From an uncultured Atopobium sp. (GTDB lineage: Bacteria; Actinomycetota; Coriobacteriia; Coriobacteriales; Atopobiaceae): 15,624 nt of DNA. The translations under genes and the position numbers were made by a program. Location: positions 1 through 15,624 of the forward strand of contig CALIZS010000022.1 in the NCBI GenBank assembly GCA_938028565.1. Reading direction: 5' to 3'. The notes below the pieces were generated by a model that was not told the origin of the DNA, ran no database searches, and saw only the letters and a list, made by a program, of their open reading frames with translations. Below, one piece after another: positions 1-7,125 of this stretch (its first letter is position 1; each line of letters starts with the position of its first letter).

Positions 1-15
1 CATAATCACCCGCAT
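1..15 (-). other. Possible start of an outward-reading ORF, cut by the window edge
   Basis: Reading leftward, the palindrome's GGGAGGT is followed by AGTTCAT and then ATG CGG GTG ATT ATG (M-R-V-I-M), where the window ends. The right-hand copy reads M-R-V-I-M too, with CGT for CGG, a synonymous difference. The SD-like sequence lies inside the hairpin stem. Five codons cannot establish a gene; this may simply be part of the repeated element. Confidence 0.2.
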
Positions 16-16
16 A

Positions 17-62
17 TGAACTACCTCCCATTTCTTGGACATAAGAAATGGGAGGTAGTTCA
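17..62. repeat. Left copy of a terminal palindrome (20-bp arms, 6-nt loop)
   Basis: The left arm TGAACTACCTCCCATTTCTT (17-36) and right arm AAGAAATGGGAGGTAGTTCA (43-62) are perfectly complementary around the loop GGACAT (37-42). A near-identical palindrome lies at 15515-15560. The outer flank (1-16) is also repeated there in inverted orientation. The TG...CA ends and an internal TTGGACA recall terminal inverted repeats of IS3-family (IS150-group) insertion sequences, which suggests an IS-derived or MITE-like element. That assignment is from memory. It could also act as a hairpin at the 3' end of the minus-strand gene ending at 85, but no T-run follows it in that direction. Confidence 0.85.
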
Positions 63-84
63 AATTTTTATGCAGGTCTATTTA

Positions 85-516
85 TTAACGAATCACAATC
101 CGACTAAGACAGATAAATACAAAAAGACCTATACCTGTATTGACAATTTTTCCACCAAAACCCAAATCTATGTACGCTAAACAGTAAATAAATAGAGCTG
201 AGAACAACCAAATGACCAGACACAAACATAGGCTTTTAATTGTTTTTTGAACTGATCCCCCATTAAGAATGCGATAGGCCTTATCAAAGACACAAGCAAC
301 AAAAATGCACATTACAAAAGAAACCAATGGCACATTACAATAAACATCATCACTAGGAATTAAAATCACAGGAAAAGGAAATCCAAAGATTAAACTAAGC
401 AGACAAAAGCCTAGTATTCTAGCGGGATTGAATGCACGCAGGTGTGGCGTTTTTGTTACATTCTCAGATGCGTTATTAGAAAAATCTTTATGTTTAAAAA
501 ACGTAAAAGAACTCAT
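85..516 (-). CDS. Small AT-rich membrane protein, function unknown
   Basis: This 143-residue protein has a polar N-terminus of about 30 residues and about four hydrophobic segments (roughly 33-54, 62-77, 94-116 and 123-142), so it is probably an integral membrane protein. I do not recognise its family. The ATG start is supported by an AAGGAG ribosome binding site with a 7-nt spacer (minus-strand CTGAAGGAGTACAGAG). The gene and its upstream region are visibly more AT-rich than the rest of the window, and the protein carries several cysteines in its membrane segments. It sits directly beside the left terminal palindrome. Composition and position suggest recently acquired or poorly conserved accessory DNA, which is an inference. 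That it is coding rests on ORF length, the ribosome binding site and the membrane-like pattern. Confidence 0.65.
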   Translation of the reverse strand: MSSFTFFKHKDFSNNASENVTKTPHLRAFNPARILGFCLLSLIFGFPFPVILIPSDDVYCNVPLVSFVMCIFVACVFDKAYRILNGGSVQKTIKSLCLCLVIWLFSALFIYCLAYIDLGFGGKIVNTGIGLFVFICLSRIVIR

Positions 517-548
517 CTCTGTACTCCTTCAGTTTATATAAAGCATAT

Positions 549-597
549 TTTATCTGATACTAAAATTGTTTCTAATATTAACTCAATTTATCTGATG
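549..597. repeat. Direct repeat TTTATCTGAT (two copies, 39-nt period)
   Basis: TTTATCTGAT occurs at 549-558 and again at 588-597, in the AT-rich gap upstream of the small membrane protein gene and downstream of the acyltransferase. Spacing of about four helical turns in a likely promoter region is compatible with a regulator binding site, but chance is plausible in such AT-rich DNA. Confidence 0.3.
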
Positions 598-608
598 AAA
601 TAGAACGC

Positions 609-1742
609 CTATTTAGCAGAAAATTTCTGTTTGACCTGCCTCATCAGCCACTGGAATACCATAACTACAAAAATTGTGACTACAAAAACAAAGATGCCTC
701 GTACAAAAGCGTTACCAAGCAAGCTGTACGGGAATCGGCCAAGTCTTAGTCCTAAGAAGTTAATAACAGGAATCTGGAACAGATAGACTCCTAAAACACC
801 AGCAGATACCGTGCTGATGCATTTCTTGGCACCATCGGAAAGCTCCTGCAGCCTTGGCTCAAGGTTCAGCATAAACAGGAACAAAGATGCGGCCTGTGCT
901 AAGCAGAGGAAGTTTCTAATAGTAATGGGATAGCTCTGATACGTCATTTCTGGCGTCAGTGGGGTTCCAAAGTTGTTAGCAATAAGTCCCCAACCAAACA
1001 TGGCCGCAGATGAAAGCAAGAAAAATACAGCAAGCACTAAATTGTTTTTAGTAAATTTTGGAAGCTCGTCGTAATACGTCTTAACGTAATATCCCAGCAG
1101 ATAGTAGAAAAGGCCATCGCTGTTAAAGGCGGCCCATCTGAACAACTGATCAAAGTAAACACCACGAACGCCAACGAACTCAAGTAGCGGCAATCCAAAG
1201 CTCACAAAGAGCGTAAGTGCCATAACATAGAGCAGGGTTTCTTTCTTTTGAACTACCAAAGAAAGCACAGGTGTCAAAAGATATAGATACAAAATGGTAT
1301 AGATGAACCAAAGAGTGCTGTTAACGTTATTGGTTAGAAAGCGCTTTACAAAATCAGCAACACCAGCGCTTGCCGCAACCTCTTCGGCACCCCAAAACTT
1401 TGTAGGAAAAAGCACGTACATCAGATACACCACTGCGCTGCCAAAAATAAGCGCCATCAGCGTCTTTCTTGCACGCTTCATAAAGAATGTCTTTGTGGAA
1501 TATTTGTTTCTATACCCAAGCAGATTCATGCCACTCAGCATAAAAAAGATGGGTACCGCGTAAATAAACGCAGCTTGCAGGGCTAAAGAGAAGGCCCATG
1601 TTTTAGTGTGCGCAAGCGAAAAAACGTTAAGCGAAGTATGCAGCATAACAACAGCAATACCTGCCAAAATGGTAAGAACATCTGCAAAAACAAAGCGCTT
1701 CTTGGTAGCAATTGCTTTTGAAGAAACTGTAGCTTTTTCCAC
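609..1742 (-). CDS. Acyltransferase family 3 membrane protein (probable O-acetyltransferase)
   Basis: The 377-residue protein matches the layout of acyltransferase-3 (Acyltransf_3) O-acyltransferases: about ten hydrophobic segments throughout the chain and no soluble domain. Near the N-terminus, FADVLTILAGIAVVMLH ends in His35, the family's conserved histidine. The segment around 65-92 (PIFFMLSGMNLLGY followed by the basic KRARK) and LWFIYTILYLYLLTP at 144-158 are also family hallmarks. Members of this family transfer acetyl or other acyl groups to surface polysaccharides, peptidoglycan or lipids at the cytoplasmic membrane; the substrate cannot be told here. The GTG start follows GGGGAG with a 6-7-nt spacer. 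It is divergent from the Mbeg1-like gene, with only 72 bp between the starts. No polysaccharide cluster is visible around it. Confidence 0.9.
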   Translation of the reverse strand: MEKATVSSKAIATKKRFVFADVLTILAGIAVVMLHTSLNVFSLAHTKTWAFSLALQAAFIYAVPIFFMLSGMNLLGYRNKYSTKTFFMKRARKTLMALIFGSAVVYLMYVLFPTKFWGAEEVAASAGVADFVKRFLTNNVNSTLWFIYTILYLYLLTPVLSLVVQKKETLLYVMALTLFVSFGLPLLEFVGVRGVYFDQLFRWAAFNSDGLFYYLLGYYVKTYYDELPKFTKNNLVLAVFFLLSSAAMFGWGLIANNFGTPLTPEMTYQSYPITIRNFLCLAQAASLFLFMLNLEPRLQELSDGAKKCISTVSAGVLGVYLFQIPVINFLGLRLGRFPYSLLGNAFVRGIFVFVVTIFVVMVFQWLMRQVKQKFSAK

Positions 1743-1814
1743 GGGCTTCTCCCCAAATCAATCAAACTTCATCTATGCTTAGTATACGAAAAGTACCAGC
1801 AGGAAAGAGGCATC

Positions 1815-3041
1815 ATGGCAAATGTCGTTGACTATCTACACTGGCGCGGCGATCTGACGTTTGAGAATGACCCTTTTAACGACGTCGATAACCTGATTCT
1901 TTCAATTCTTTCCTATCTGGGATTTGGTGGGGTCGTTCCTTCTGAGCGTAGCGAGAAACGCGTTCAACTTGGTGACGCTTGCGCCAAAATGCTGAAGAAA
2001 CTCAATGACGATCCGTCTCTTATCACAGGATTTTCTCGCGTTGATGGAACCTTCCTTGAGGCGCTGGTCAACGCTCCCCGTTTTGCCAACATTGAGCTTG
2101 GCCGCTATGTAGACCGCATTAATGTCGAGAAAAACCTGCAGTTTGCAGCGTTTACCGCCTATCTTCCTACAGGACAGATGTTTGTTTCTTTTAGAGGAAC
2201 AGACGGCACGCTCGTTGGCTGGCGAGAAAACCTCAACCTCAGCTTCCAGGTTACGTCCGCTGATAAGTCGGCGGCACTATACCTTGAGAAGCGTATTCGC
2301 GAACACCTTGCAGATGGTAATAGTACTACCTGCGCAAACGTTATGGTTGGCGGTCACTCTAAGGGCGGTAACCTTGCGGCATACGCAGCAACAGTCTGTC
2401 CTGAAGAACTACTCGGCACAATTGATCGCATCTGGAGTAACGACGGTCCTAACATGTGTCCAGAAATTCTTCCCGCCACAGCCCACAAGGTGCTTGGAGA
2501 TAAATACATCAGAATTTTGCCTGAGTTTAGTGTAGTAGGCATGATTTTTGATGATCCTGCTGTTCCAAAGCTCATTGTAAAAAGCTCTGAGACGGGCATG
2601 TTGGCACATGACGGCGTTTCATGGCAGGTTATGCGCAACACATTTGAGTTTGCTGACGACTTCCAGCCTGAATGTAAAAAGATTAATGAGGCATTTAGCA
2701 ACTGGTATAAAGAACTCCCCCTCTCTGATCGTGAGCACTTTACCAATGAGCTCTTTGACGCTCTCTCGGCAGGCGGAGCCGTCTATTTCAGCGACATTAT
2801 TAGCTCACCTGCAAACTTACAACCTGTTGTTGCGGCACTCACTAAAACAGAAAAGCAAACCAAAGAGGTCTTCTTTGACCTCCTTAGTTCACTTGTCAAT
2901 GCATCCGCAACATCTTTAATTGAAAACATTACCGAGTCATCGCAGATCTCTCAGATTACCTCTGCTATCTCGGAAAGTTTTGCCAAGCTTGATAAAGCCC
3001 AAAAGGAACTTAGGAAAGGTTCTCCTTCTTCAGACCAGTAA
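1815..3041 (+). CDS. DUF2974 / Mbeg1-like alpha/beta hydrolase
   Basis: The 408-residue protein looks like the DUF2974 (Mbeg1-like) family of lipase-like hydrolases found in Gram-positive bacteria. The N-terminal block VVDYLHWRGDLTF is typical of the family. FRGTD at 126-130 resembles the class-3 lipase oxyanion strand. The nucleophile elbow is GGHSKGGNLA, with Ser182 the likely nucleophile. NDGPN at 209-213 and LAHDGVSW at 263-270 are candidate acid and histidine blocks of the triad. The C-terminal 90 residues are Ser/Ala/Glu-rich and probably helical. There is no signal peptide, so it is probably cytosolic. The substrate is unknown. The ATG follows AGAGG at short spacing. The 3' end overlaps the convergent YvlD-like gene by 32 nt, with no terminator between the two. 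Confidence 0.85.
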   Translation: MANVVDYLHWRGDLTFENDPFNDVDNLILSILSYLGFGGVVPSERSEKRVQLGDACAKMLKKLNDDPSLITGFSRVDGTFLEALVNAPRFANIELGRYVDRINVEKNLQFAAFTAYLPTGQMFVSFRGTDGTLVGWRENLNLSFQVTSADKSAALYLEKRIREHLADGNSTTCANVMVGGHSKGGNLAAYAATVCPEELLGTIDRIWSNDGPNMCPEILPATAHKVLGDKYIRILPEFSVVGMIFDDPAVPKLIVKSSETGMLAHDGVSWQVMRNTFEFADDFQPECKKINEAFSNWYKELPLSDREHFTNELFDALSAGGAVYFSDIISSPANLQPVVAALTKTEKQTKEVFFDLLSSLVNASATSLIENITESSQISQITSAISESFAKLDKAQKELRKGSPSSDQ

Positions 3042-3387
3042 GGCTAATCACAATTGAAGAGACAATTGAGATAACTATTGATCCCAGGATAGCGGTGCCT
3101 AAAGAATCAATAGCAACGCCCGCATGCAGCAAATTCCTAGAAATAAAACTTGAAAGCTCAAGCATAAAAGCATTAATAAAGAGCGAGAAAATACCTAGGG
3201 TCAGCACATTAATAGGCAATGAGAGTAGCTTAACAACAGGCTTAATGCCCGTATTGACTGCTGCGAGTACTAACGAGAACAGAATAGGACCTGCCCACGA
3301 GCCTCCCACAATAGTTAGACCTGGAATTAAGGTGCAGGCCACCAACGTAGCAACAGTAGTTACAAGCCATGTTGCAACAAATGTCAT
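3010..3387 (-). CDS. YvlD / phage holin 4-type small membrane protein
   Basis: This 125-residue protein has about four transmembrane helices and the signature NTGIKPVVKLLSLPINVLTL, followed by GIFSLFINA. This matches the Phage_holin_4_2 / YvlD family (PF04020), whose chromosomal members are small membrane proteins of unclear function, often linked to envelope stress, and not necessarily lytic holins. I chose the ATG at 3387 because AGAGAGG sits just upstream. The frame stays open to 3417, but the longer form would start inside the upstream terminator hairpin. That terminator (3407-3428) separates it from ptsH, so this gene needs either read-through or its own promoter. Its last 32 nt overlap the convergent hydrolase gene. 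The C-terminus is a short basic tail. Confidence 0.85.
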   Translation of the reverse strand: MTFVATWLVTTVATLVACTLIPGLTIVGGSWAGPILFSLVLAAVNTGIKPVVKLLSLPINVLTLGIFSLFINAFMLELSSFISRNLLHAGVAIDSLGTAILGSIVISIVSSIVISLTGLKKENLS

Positions 3388-3400
3388 ACTAACCTCTCTT

Positions 3401-3428
3401 TGAAAAAAGCCCGGCAAAAGCCGGGCTT
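3401..3428 (-). terminator. Rho-independent terminator of ptsH
   Basis: On the minus strand, AAGCCCGGC, loop TTTT and GCCGGGCTT form a 9-bp GC-rich stem (3407-3428). The RNA continues into a U-run (complement of the A-run 3403-3408). It lies 28 nt beyond the ptsH stop codon and just before the ribosome binding site of the YvlD-like gene. Confidence 0.93.
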
Positions 3429-3455
3429 AACATGCACAGTATGTAAGCCGTTAGC

Positions 3456-3728
3456 TTACTCGCCGAAGCCGTTGTCAACAAGAGCAATGAGAGCGTCAAG
3501 AGCTGCCTGCTCGTCAGCGCCGTCACATGCAATCTCAATCTTGGTGCCAGTACCAAGGCCAGCAGCAAGAATCATCATGATGGACTTAGCGTTAACTGGA
3601 GCGGAGTCCTTGTCAACATTCTTGATGGTGACGTTGCTCTCAAACTTCTTTGCCTCAGAAACAAAGACGGATGCTGGACGAGCGTGAAGACCAGTTGCAT
3701 TGATGATAGTAGTCTGCTTTGAAACCAT
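3456..3728 (-). CDS. ptsH: HPr-family phosphocarrier protein
   Basis: The 90-residue protein is a full-length HPr. GLHARPAS contains the phosphoacceptor His15 with Arg17. NAKSIMMILAAGLGTG contains Ser49 at the position equivalent to the regulatory Ser46 of Gram-positive HPr, followed by the usual glycine-rich loop. HPr passes phosphate from enzyme I to sugar-specific PTS EIIA proteins in the cytosol and, where HPr kinase exists, takes part in carbon control. The ATG is preceded by GGGGAG about 9 nt upstream. It is monocistronic here: a TATAAT -10 lies about 85 nt upstream and a strong terminator follows. Enzyme I (ptsI) is not adjacent, unlike in many Firmicutes. A specialised HPr-like protein cannot be excluded, but both phosphorylation sites are present. 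Confidence 0.95.
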   Translation of the reverse strand: MVSKQTTIINATGLHARPASVFVSEAKKFESNVTIKNVDKDSAPVNAKSIMMILAAGLGTGTKIEIACDGADEQAALDALIALVDNGFGE

Positions 3729-3762
3729 AAGTGGACTCCCCTTCCGGAAACCAAAAATCTAC

Positions 3763-3799
3763 TCGAGAGTTATTCTCGATTAATCGTTACTATCGTAAC
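3763..3799 (-). promoter_or_regulatory. Two inverted repeats in the ptsH leader
   Basis: GTTAC-TATC-GTAAC (3786-3799) lies just downstream of the inferred transcription start. TCGAGA-GTTAT-TCTCGA (3763-3779) lies further into the leader. The first is placed like a repressor operator. Either could instead fold in the RNA, but both stems are short (5 and 6 bp). Confidence 0.4.
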
Positions 3800-3811
3800 A
3801 AAACATAACGT

Positions 3812-3817
3812 ATTATA
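3812..3817 (-). promoter_or_regulatory. Probable -10 box of the ptsH promoter
   Basis: On the minus strand GGATATAATACG contains a consensus TATAAT at 3812-3817. The start of transcription would be near 3804, giving a leader of about 75 nt. No convincing -35 box is seen at 16-18 nt upstream. Confidence 0.55.
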
Positions 3818-3910
3818 TCCAATCTTATTTCCAGAAAGAACCAAATTAGACTATGATTTGCTCAAAAACAGGGTAAAAATAAAAAGCAGAACTCTTATAG
3901 GAGGTTTACC

Positions 3911-5221
3911 ATGGCTGAAAACGATATCCAAAACTCAAAAACTGAGGAATTGGACACAATAGATACTCAAGCAACCATTTCTGATGAACAGAATGAGTCT
4001 GAGAACACACCTGAAGTCAGCAAGTCCCAGGACATTCAAAAGATTGCCAAAGACACTACTCAGGTTGTAGCAAAAGGCGTTAGCAGCGCGTTTGAAAGCG
4101 CCACAACCGCTGTTGCAGAAGGTTTTCAGGCTACCAAAGAAGTTCACAACGCCGCTAAAGAGACAAATTCTGCAAAGCAAGAGCTTAAGCGAATGCAAGA
4201 ACACCTTGCTAAAGACAAACAAGACTTAGAGCACAGAGACTACGTGCAAAGCTCGTTTGATCAAATAATTGCTGAGCAAGAGAAAATTTTTGCAGAGACC
4301 GCTCAGGTCATGAGTGATCAATCTACGCAAGTAGATCTTCTCACGGTTAAGAAAAACCAGCTTATTCAGAAGCTTGAACAGCAAAAAGTTGACGACGAAG
4401 CAAAGATTAAGCCTTACAAAGAAGTTGCTGCCACAGCAAAAGGCAGGCTGGATGATATCTCAAAGACAATCTCTGAGGCACAGCGTGGTGTTAAAAACGC
4501 CGAGGCTCAGCTTAAAGAAGTTACCGAGAAACGCGATGCTGCTGTAGCGTCCGCAAATAAAGCACTGGAAAACTCCCAGGCAAGACAGCTTTCTCTAAGA
4601 GAAGAGCTTGCTGGTCTTAAGACAGACCCTGCCGCTAATCACGATGCAATTGTTCGTATTGAGGAAGACCTTAAGGCAGAGCTTGCTCGTGCGGAGCAGG
4701 CTCAAAAGCAAGTTGAGGAACTACAGAACTCTTTCCAGTCTTCACTTGAGATGGCACAAACGCATTACTGGACCCAGGGCAAATCGTTGGAGTCCTCAGA
4801 GTCTTCTATTGATGCAGCTCGCAAAGATTATGAGCAGAAACAGCAAGAATATGACGCCCTAGTAGCTGAGGCTAATGCTCGTCAGAGGATTCTGAGCAAA
4901 GATATAGAAGATCTTGAAGAGAAAATTAAGACAGCCAAGGAGCTCTTTAACGAAGCAGCAGATAAACATGATGAAGCACAGTCAGTCATTGATGACGCTA
5001 AAGAAATTCATGCAACACCAGAAATAACTGAGCAACTTAGAAAATCTGTTGGCGAACAGGTAATTAACATCAATACCAAGCAGCTTACCCTTAAAGAGCT
5101 TATTACTGGCGAGAAAATCCTTCGAGAGACAACTCGTGGTCAGCGCATTGGCTTCATTATTGTTGTTCTTGGCATGATAGCGATTCTTGCATCCTTTGTA
5201 TGGTTGATTTTTAACTGGTAA
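3911..5221 (+). CDS. Tail-anchored long coiled-coil protein, function unknown
   Basis: The 436-residue protein has three parts. The N-terminus (about 1-45) is acidic and disordered-looking. A long charged, Ala/Glu/Gln/Lys-rich region (about 80-400) has the heptad look of coiled coil. A single C-terminal hydrophobic segment (about 413-434, IGFIIVVLGMIAILASFVWL) ends two residues before the stop. There is no signal peptide, so the coiled coil probably lies in the cytoplasm, anchored by its C-terminus. I do not recognise a family. Coiled-coil similarity to SMC or tropomyosin-like proteins would be compositional only. The start is clear: AGGAGG is 6-7 nt before the ATG. It is transcribed alone, divergent from ptsH, and ends at a strong terminator. 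A structural or cell-division-scaffold role is possible but unproven. Confidence 0.8.
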   Translation: MAENDIQNSKTEELDTIDTQATISDEQNESENTPEVSKSQDIQKIAKDTTQVVAKGVSSAFESATTAVAEGFQATKEVHNAAKETNSAKQELKRMQEHLAKDKQDLEHRDYVQSSFDQIIAEQEKIFAETAQVMSDQSTQVDLLTVKKNQLIQKLEQQKVDDEAKIKPYKEVAATAKGRLDDISKTISEAQRGVKNAEAQLKEVTEKRDAAVASANKALENSQARQLSLREELAGLKTDPAANHDAIVRIEEDLKAELARAEQAQKQVEELQNSFQSSLEMAQTHYWTQGKSLESSESSIDAARKDYEQKQQEYDALVAEANARQRILSKDIEDLEEKIKTAKELFNEAADKHDEAQSVIDDAKEIHATPEITEQLRKSVGEQVININTKQLTLKELITGEKILRETTRGQRIGFIIVVLGMIAILASFVWLIFNW

Positions 5222-5252
5222 TTTAGCCTTTGCTCAGACAAACCATCGTATG

Positions 5253-5285
5253 AAAAAAGTGCTCACAATACTGTGGGCACTTTTT
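5253..5285. terminator. Bidirectional rho-independent terminator
   Basis: A 14-bp stem (one T-G pair) is formed by 5254-5267 and 5272-5285 around the loop ATAC, with core GTGCTCACA/TGTGGGCAC. Flanking runs of A and T give U-tracts in both directions. It serves the plus-strand coiled-coil gene (stop at 5221) and can stop the queA transcript (stop at 5340) arriving from the other side. Confidence 0.9.
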
Positions 5286-5339
5286 CTACATCTAAACTCT
5301 CAAGTTAAACGTAAGGGTCATGGTCACGTAACCAACTCA

Positions 5340-6503
5340 CTAAATGATGATCATGGCATCACCAAATGACAAGAAACGGTATTTCTCGTCAATGGCACTT
5401 TGATAGGCGTCCATAATTTGATCGCGCGTTGCAAAGGCAGAAACAAGCATCATCAAGGTAGAACGTGGAACGTGGAAGTTGGTCACCATGGTGTCTACCA
5501 CGTGGAACGTAGAGCCTGGCATCAAATAGAGGTTGGTGGTTGCGTTTTCTCGGGCAACCATATCGCCTTTATGAGTCAGTGCAGCAGAGTCTTCTGCCCC
5601 CTCAAAGCGACGGGCAACAACAGGAGGCTCATCTGCAGGAATCTGATTATCCCAAGCACTCTCTAGCGAGCGAACACTGGTAGTACCAATGGCAATAACC
5701 TTATGACCAGCGGCTTTGGTAGCCTTTACTGCTTCTACAACTTCTGGAGCTACGTGATAGCGCTCGGTATGAATGACGTGCTTAGTAGGGTCATCCTCTG
5801 TTACCAACCTGAAGGTATCAATACCCACCTCTAGCTCAACAGATGCCCACTGGACACCCTTTGCTTTGATGGTTTCAATGAGCTCAGGGGTAAAGTGAAG
5901 GCCCGCAGTAGGAGCTGCTGCAGAGTGTTCATCCTGCATAGCATAGACCGTCTGGTACTTCTCTGGGTCTCCCTCGTACTGTGTAATATACGGAGGCAGT
6001 GGAACGTGGCCTGCCTCATGAATAGCCTCGTCAAGAGTGCGATCTCCCTGTGCTTCAAAACGCACCAGGCGACCTCCTCTGTTGTCGTCAACAAAGTCCA
6101 CAATGGTGCCCGTCAACACAACAGGAGCTGAGTCAGGAGCATGCAAGCCACCTGCACGGTATTCAATTACTGCGCCAGGCTTTAGACGCTTACCAGGATT
6201 TACCAAGCACTCCCATACAGCGCCCAAAGCATCAATGTCTTCTCGACGTTTTAAAAGCAGCGTTTCTGACACGCCGCCCGTATTTTGCTTTTTACCTACA
6301 AGGCGAGCTGGCATAACGCGCGTCTGATTAACTACAACCAAATCGCCCGGCTCAAGATACTCCACAATATCGGTGAAGTGCTTGTGCTCTATGCGGCCAT
6401 CTTCTCTATGCAGCACCAAAAGCCTACAAGAGTCTCTTGGCTCAGCAGGAGCTTGTGCAATACGTTCTTCTGGAAGGTTGTAATCAAAATCGTCAGTTCG
6501 CAT
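5340..6503 (-). CDS. queA: tRNA preQ1(34) S-adenosylmethionine ribosyltransferase-isomerase
   Basis: The 387-residue protein carries the standard QueA motifs in order: DFDYNLPEERIAQ at the N-terminus, GDLVVVNQTRVMPARL (53-68), GHVPLPPYI (165-173), AAAPTAGLHFT (195-205), VGIDTFRLV (226-234), IGTTSVRSLESA (272-283), NFHVPRSTLMMLVSAFA (342-358) and RFLSFGDAM at the end. QueA transfers and rearranges the ribose of S-adenosylmethionine onto preQ1 at tRNA position 34, giving epoxyqueuosine. The start at 6503 gives the family's usual N-terminus and length; an upstream in-frame ATG at 6536 would add 11 unrelated residues inside queH. The start overlaps the end of queH by 11 nt, which suggests translational coupling. 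It is the last gene of a three-gene minus-strand operon. Confidence 0.97.
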   Translation of the reverse strand: MRTDDFDYNLPEERIAQAPAEPRDSCRLLVLHREDGRIEHKHFTDIVEYLEPGDLVVVNQTRVMPARLVGKKQNTGGVSETLLLKRREDIDALGAVWECLVNPGKRLKPGAVIEYRAGGLHAPDSAPVVLTGTIVDFVDDNRGGRLVRFEAQGDRTLDEAIHEAGHVPLPPYITQYEGDPEKYQTVYAMQDEHSAAAPTAGLHFTPELIETIKAKGVQWASVELEVGIDTFRLVTEDDPTKHVIHTERYHVAPEVVEAVKATKAAGHKVIAIGTTSVRSLESAWDNQIPADEPPVVARRFEGAEDSAALTHKGDMVARENATTNLYLMPGSTFHVVDTMVTNFHVPRSTLMMLVSAFATRDQIMDAYQSAIDEKYRFLSFGDAMIII

Positions 6504-7125
6504 GACGTGCTGCCTTTCTTGCGTCACGAGCTTCATGACGCTCTATCTGAGCCTCGGCCGCAGAATATCTGCAACCGCAATAATTTTGTCGATACATACC
6601 AAGCTCACGAGACTCTTTTGTAGCCTCTGGGTAATACGGACGGAAATCTCTCCATATAGGCGTTAGTCCATGAGCATGCGCAATAGACACCAGCTCATCC
6701 TCGCACGCATCAAAGAGCTGATAGGGCGAGACAGCCAGTGTTGTAGAAACGTATTCAAACCCGCGCTCAGCCGCCACACGACAACTCTCTGCCAAGCGGA
6801 TTGCGTAACAAGCACGACAGCGGCGATCTCGCTCAAATCCCTGAGGGGCCACAGCTCGCTCCCACTGCTCTCGCGGATCTCCTGCCACAATCACCTCAAC
6901 ATGAGCCTCTTCTTGAGCCCACGTAAGTAAGGTTTGAAGACGCTTATCATGCTCCTCAACAGGCTGAATATTAGGATTAGTCCAGCAGATGGTTGGCTCA
7001 AAGCCCTCTTCCCTCAGATATTTTAAAGGTTCAAGTGAGCATGGACCACAGCATGCATGGAGCAGCAGCGGTGTTCCCGGCTCTACTGAAAGAGTTTCAA
7101 TTGACTGAAGCATGTTTGAAGCCAT
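6493..7125 (-). CDS. queH: Epoxyqueuosine reductase QueH
   Basis: The 210-residue protein has the QueH (formerly DUF208) pattern: LLHACCGPC with Cys25, Cys26 and Cys29; RRCRACYAIRL with Cys103 and Cys106; STTLAVSPYQ (127-136); and YRQNYCGC (178-185) with Cys183 and Cys185. QueH is the non-cobalamin alternative to QueG. It uses an Fe-S centre to reduce epoxyqueuosine to queuosine in tRNA, the step directly after QueA, which is encoded just downstream. The ATG overlaps the stop of the preceding CPBP gene as TAATG, with GAGAAG 6 nt upstream. A second in-frame ATG four codons later is possible. The C-terminal tail (about 186-210) is rich in Arg, Glu, Ala and His and extends past the last Cys motif. 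Confidence 0.96.
   Translation of the reverse strand: MASNMLQSIETLSVEPGTPLLLHACCGPCSLEPLKYLREEGFEPTICWTNPNIQPVEEHDKRLQTLLTWAQEEAHVEVIVAGDPREQWERAVAPQGFERDRRCRACYAIRLAESCRVAAERGFEYVSTTLAVSPYQLFDACEDELVSIAHAHGLTPIWRDFRPYYPEATKESRELGMYRQNYCGCRYSAAEAQIERHEARDARKAARHAN

Noticed and set aside
17..62. CRISPR repeat
   Set aside because: There are only two copies, 15.5 kb apart, with no spacer array and no cas genes.
3010..3387. Prophage lysis holin
   Set aside because: The family name includes holin, but no endolysin or phage gene is nearby; chromosomal YvlD-like proteins are common.
3388..3417. Upstream in-frame start for the YvlD-like protein
   Set aside because: It would place the start codon inside the terminator hairpin, and the better ribosome binding site (AGAGAGG) belongs to the ATG at 3387.
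6504..6536. Upstream in-frame start for queA
   Set aside because: It adds 11 residues not typical of QueA and lies deep inside queH; the ATG at 6503 gives the standard N-terminus.
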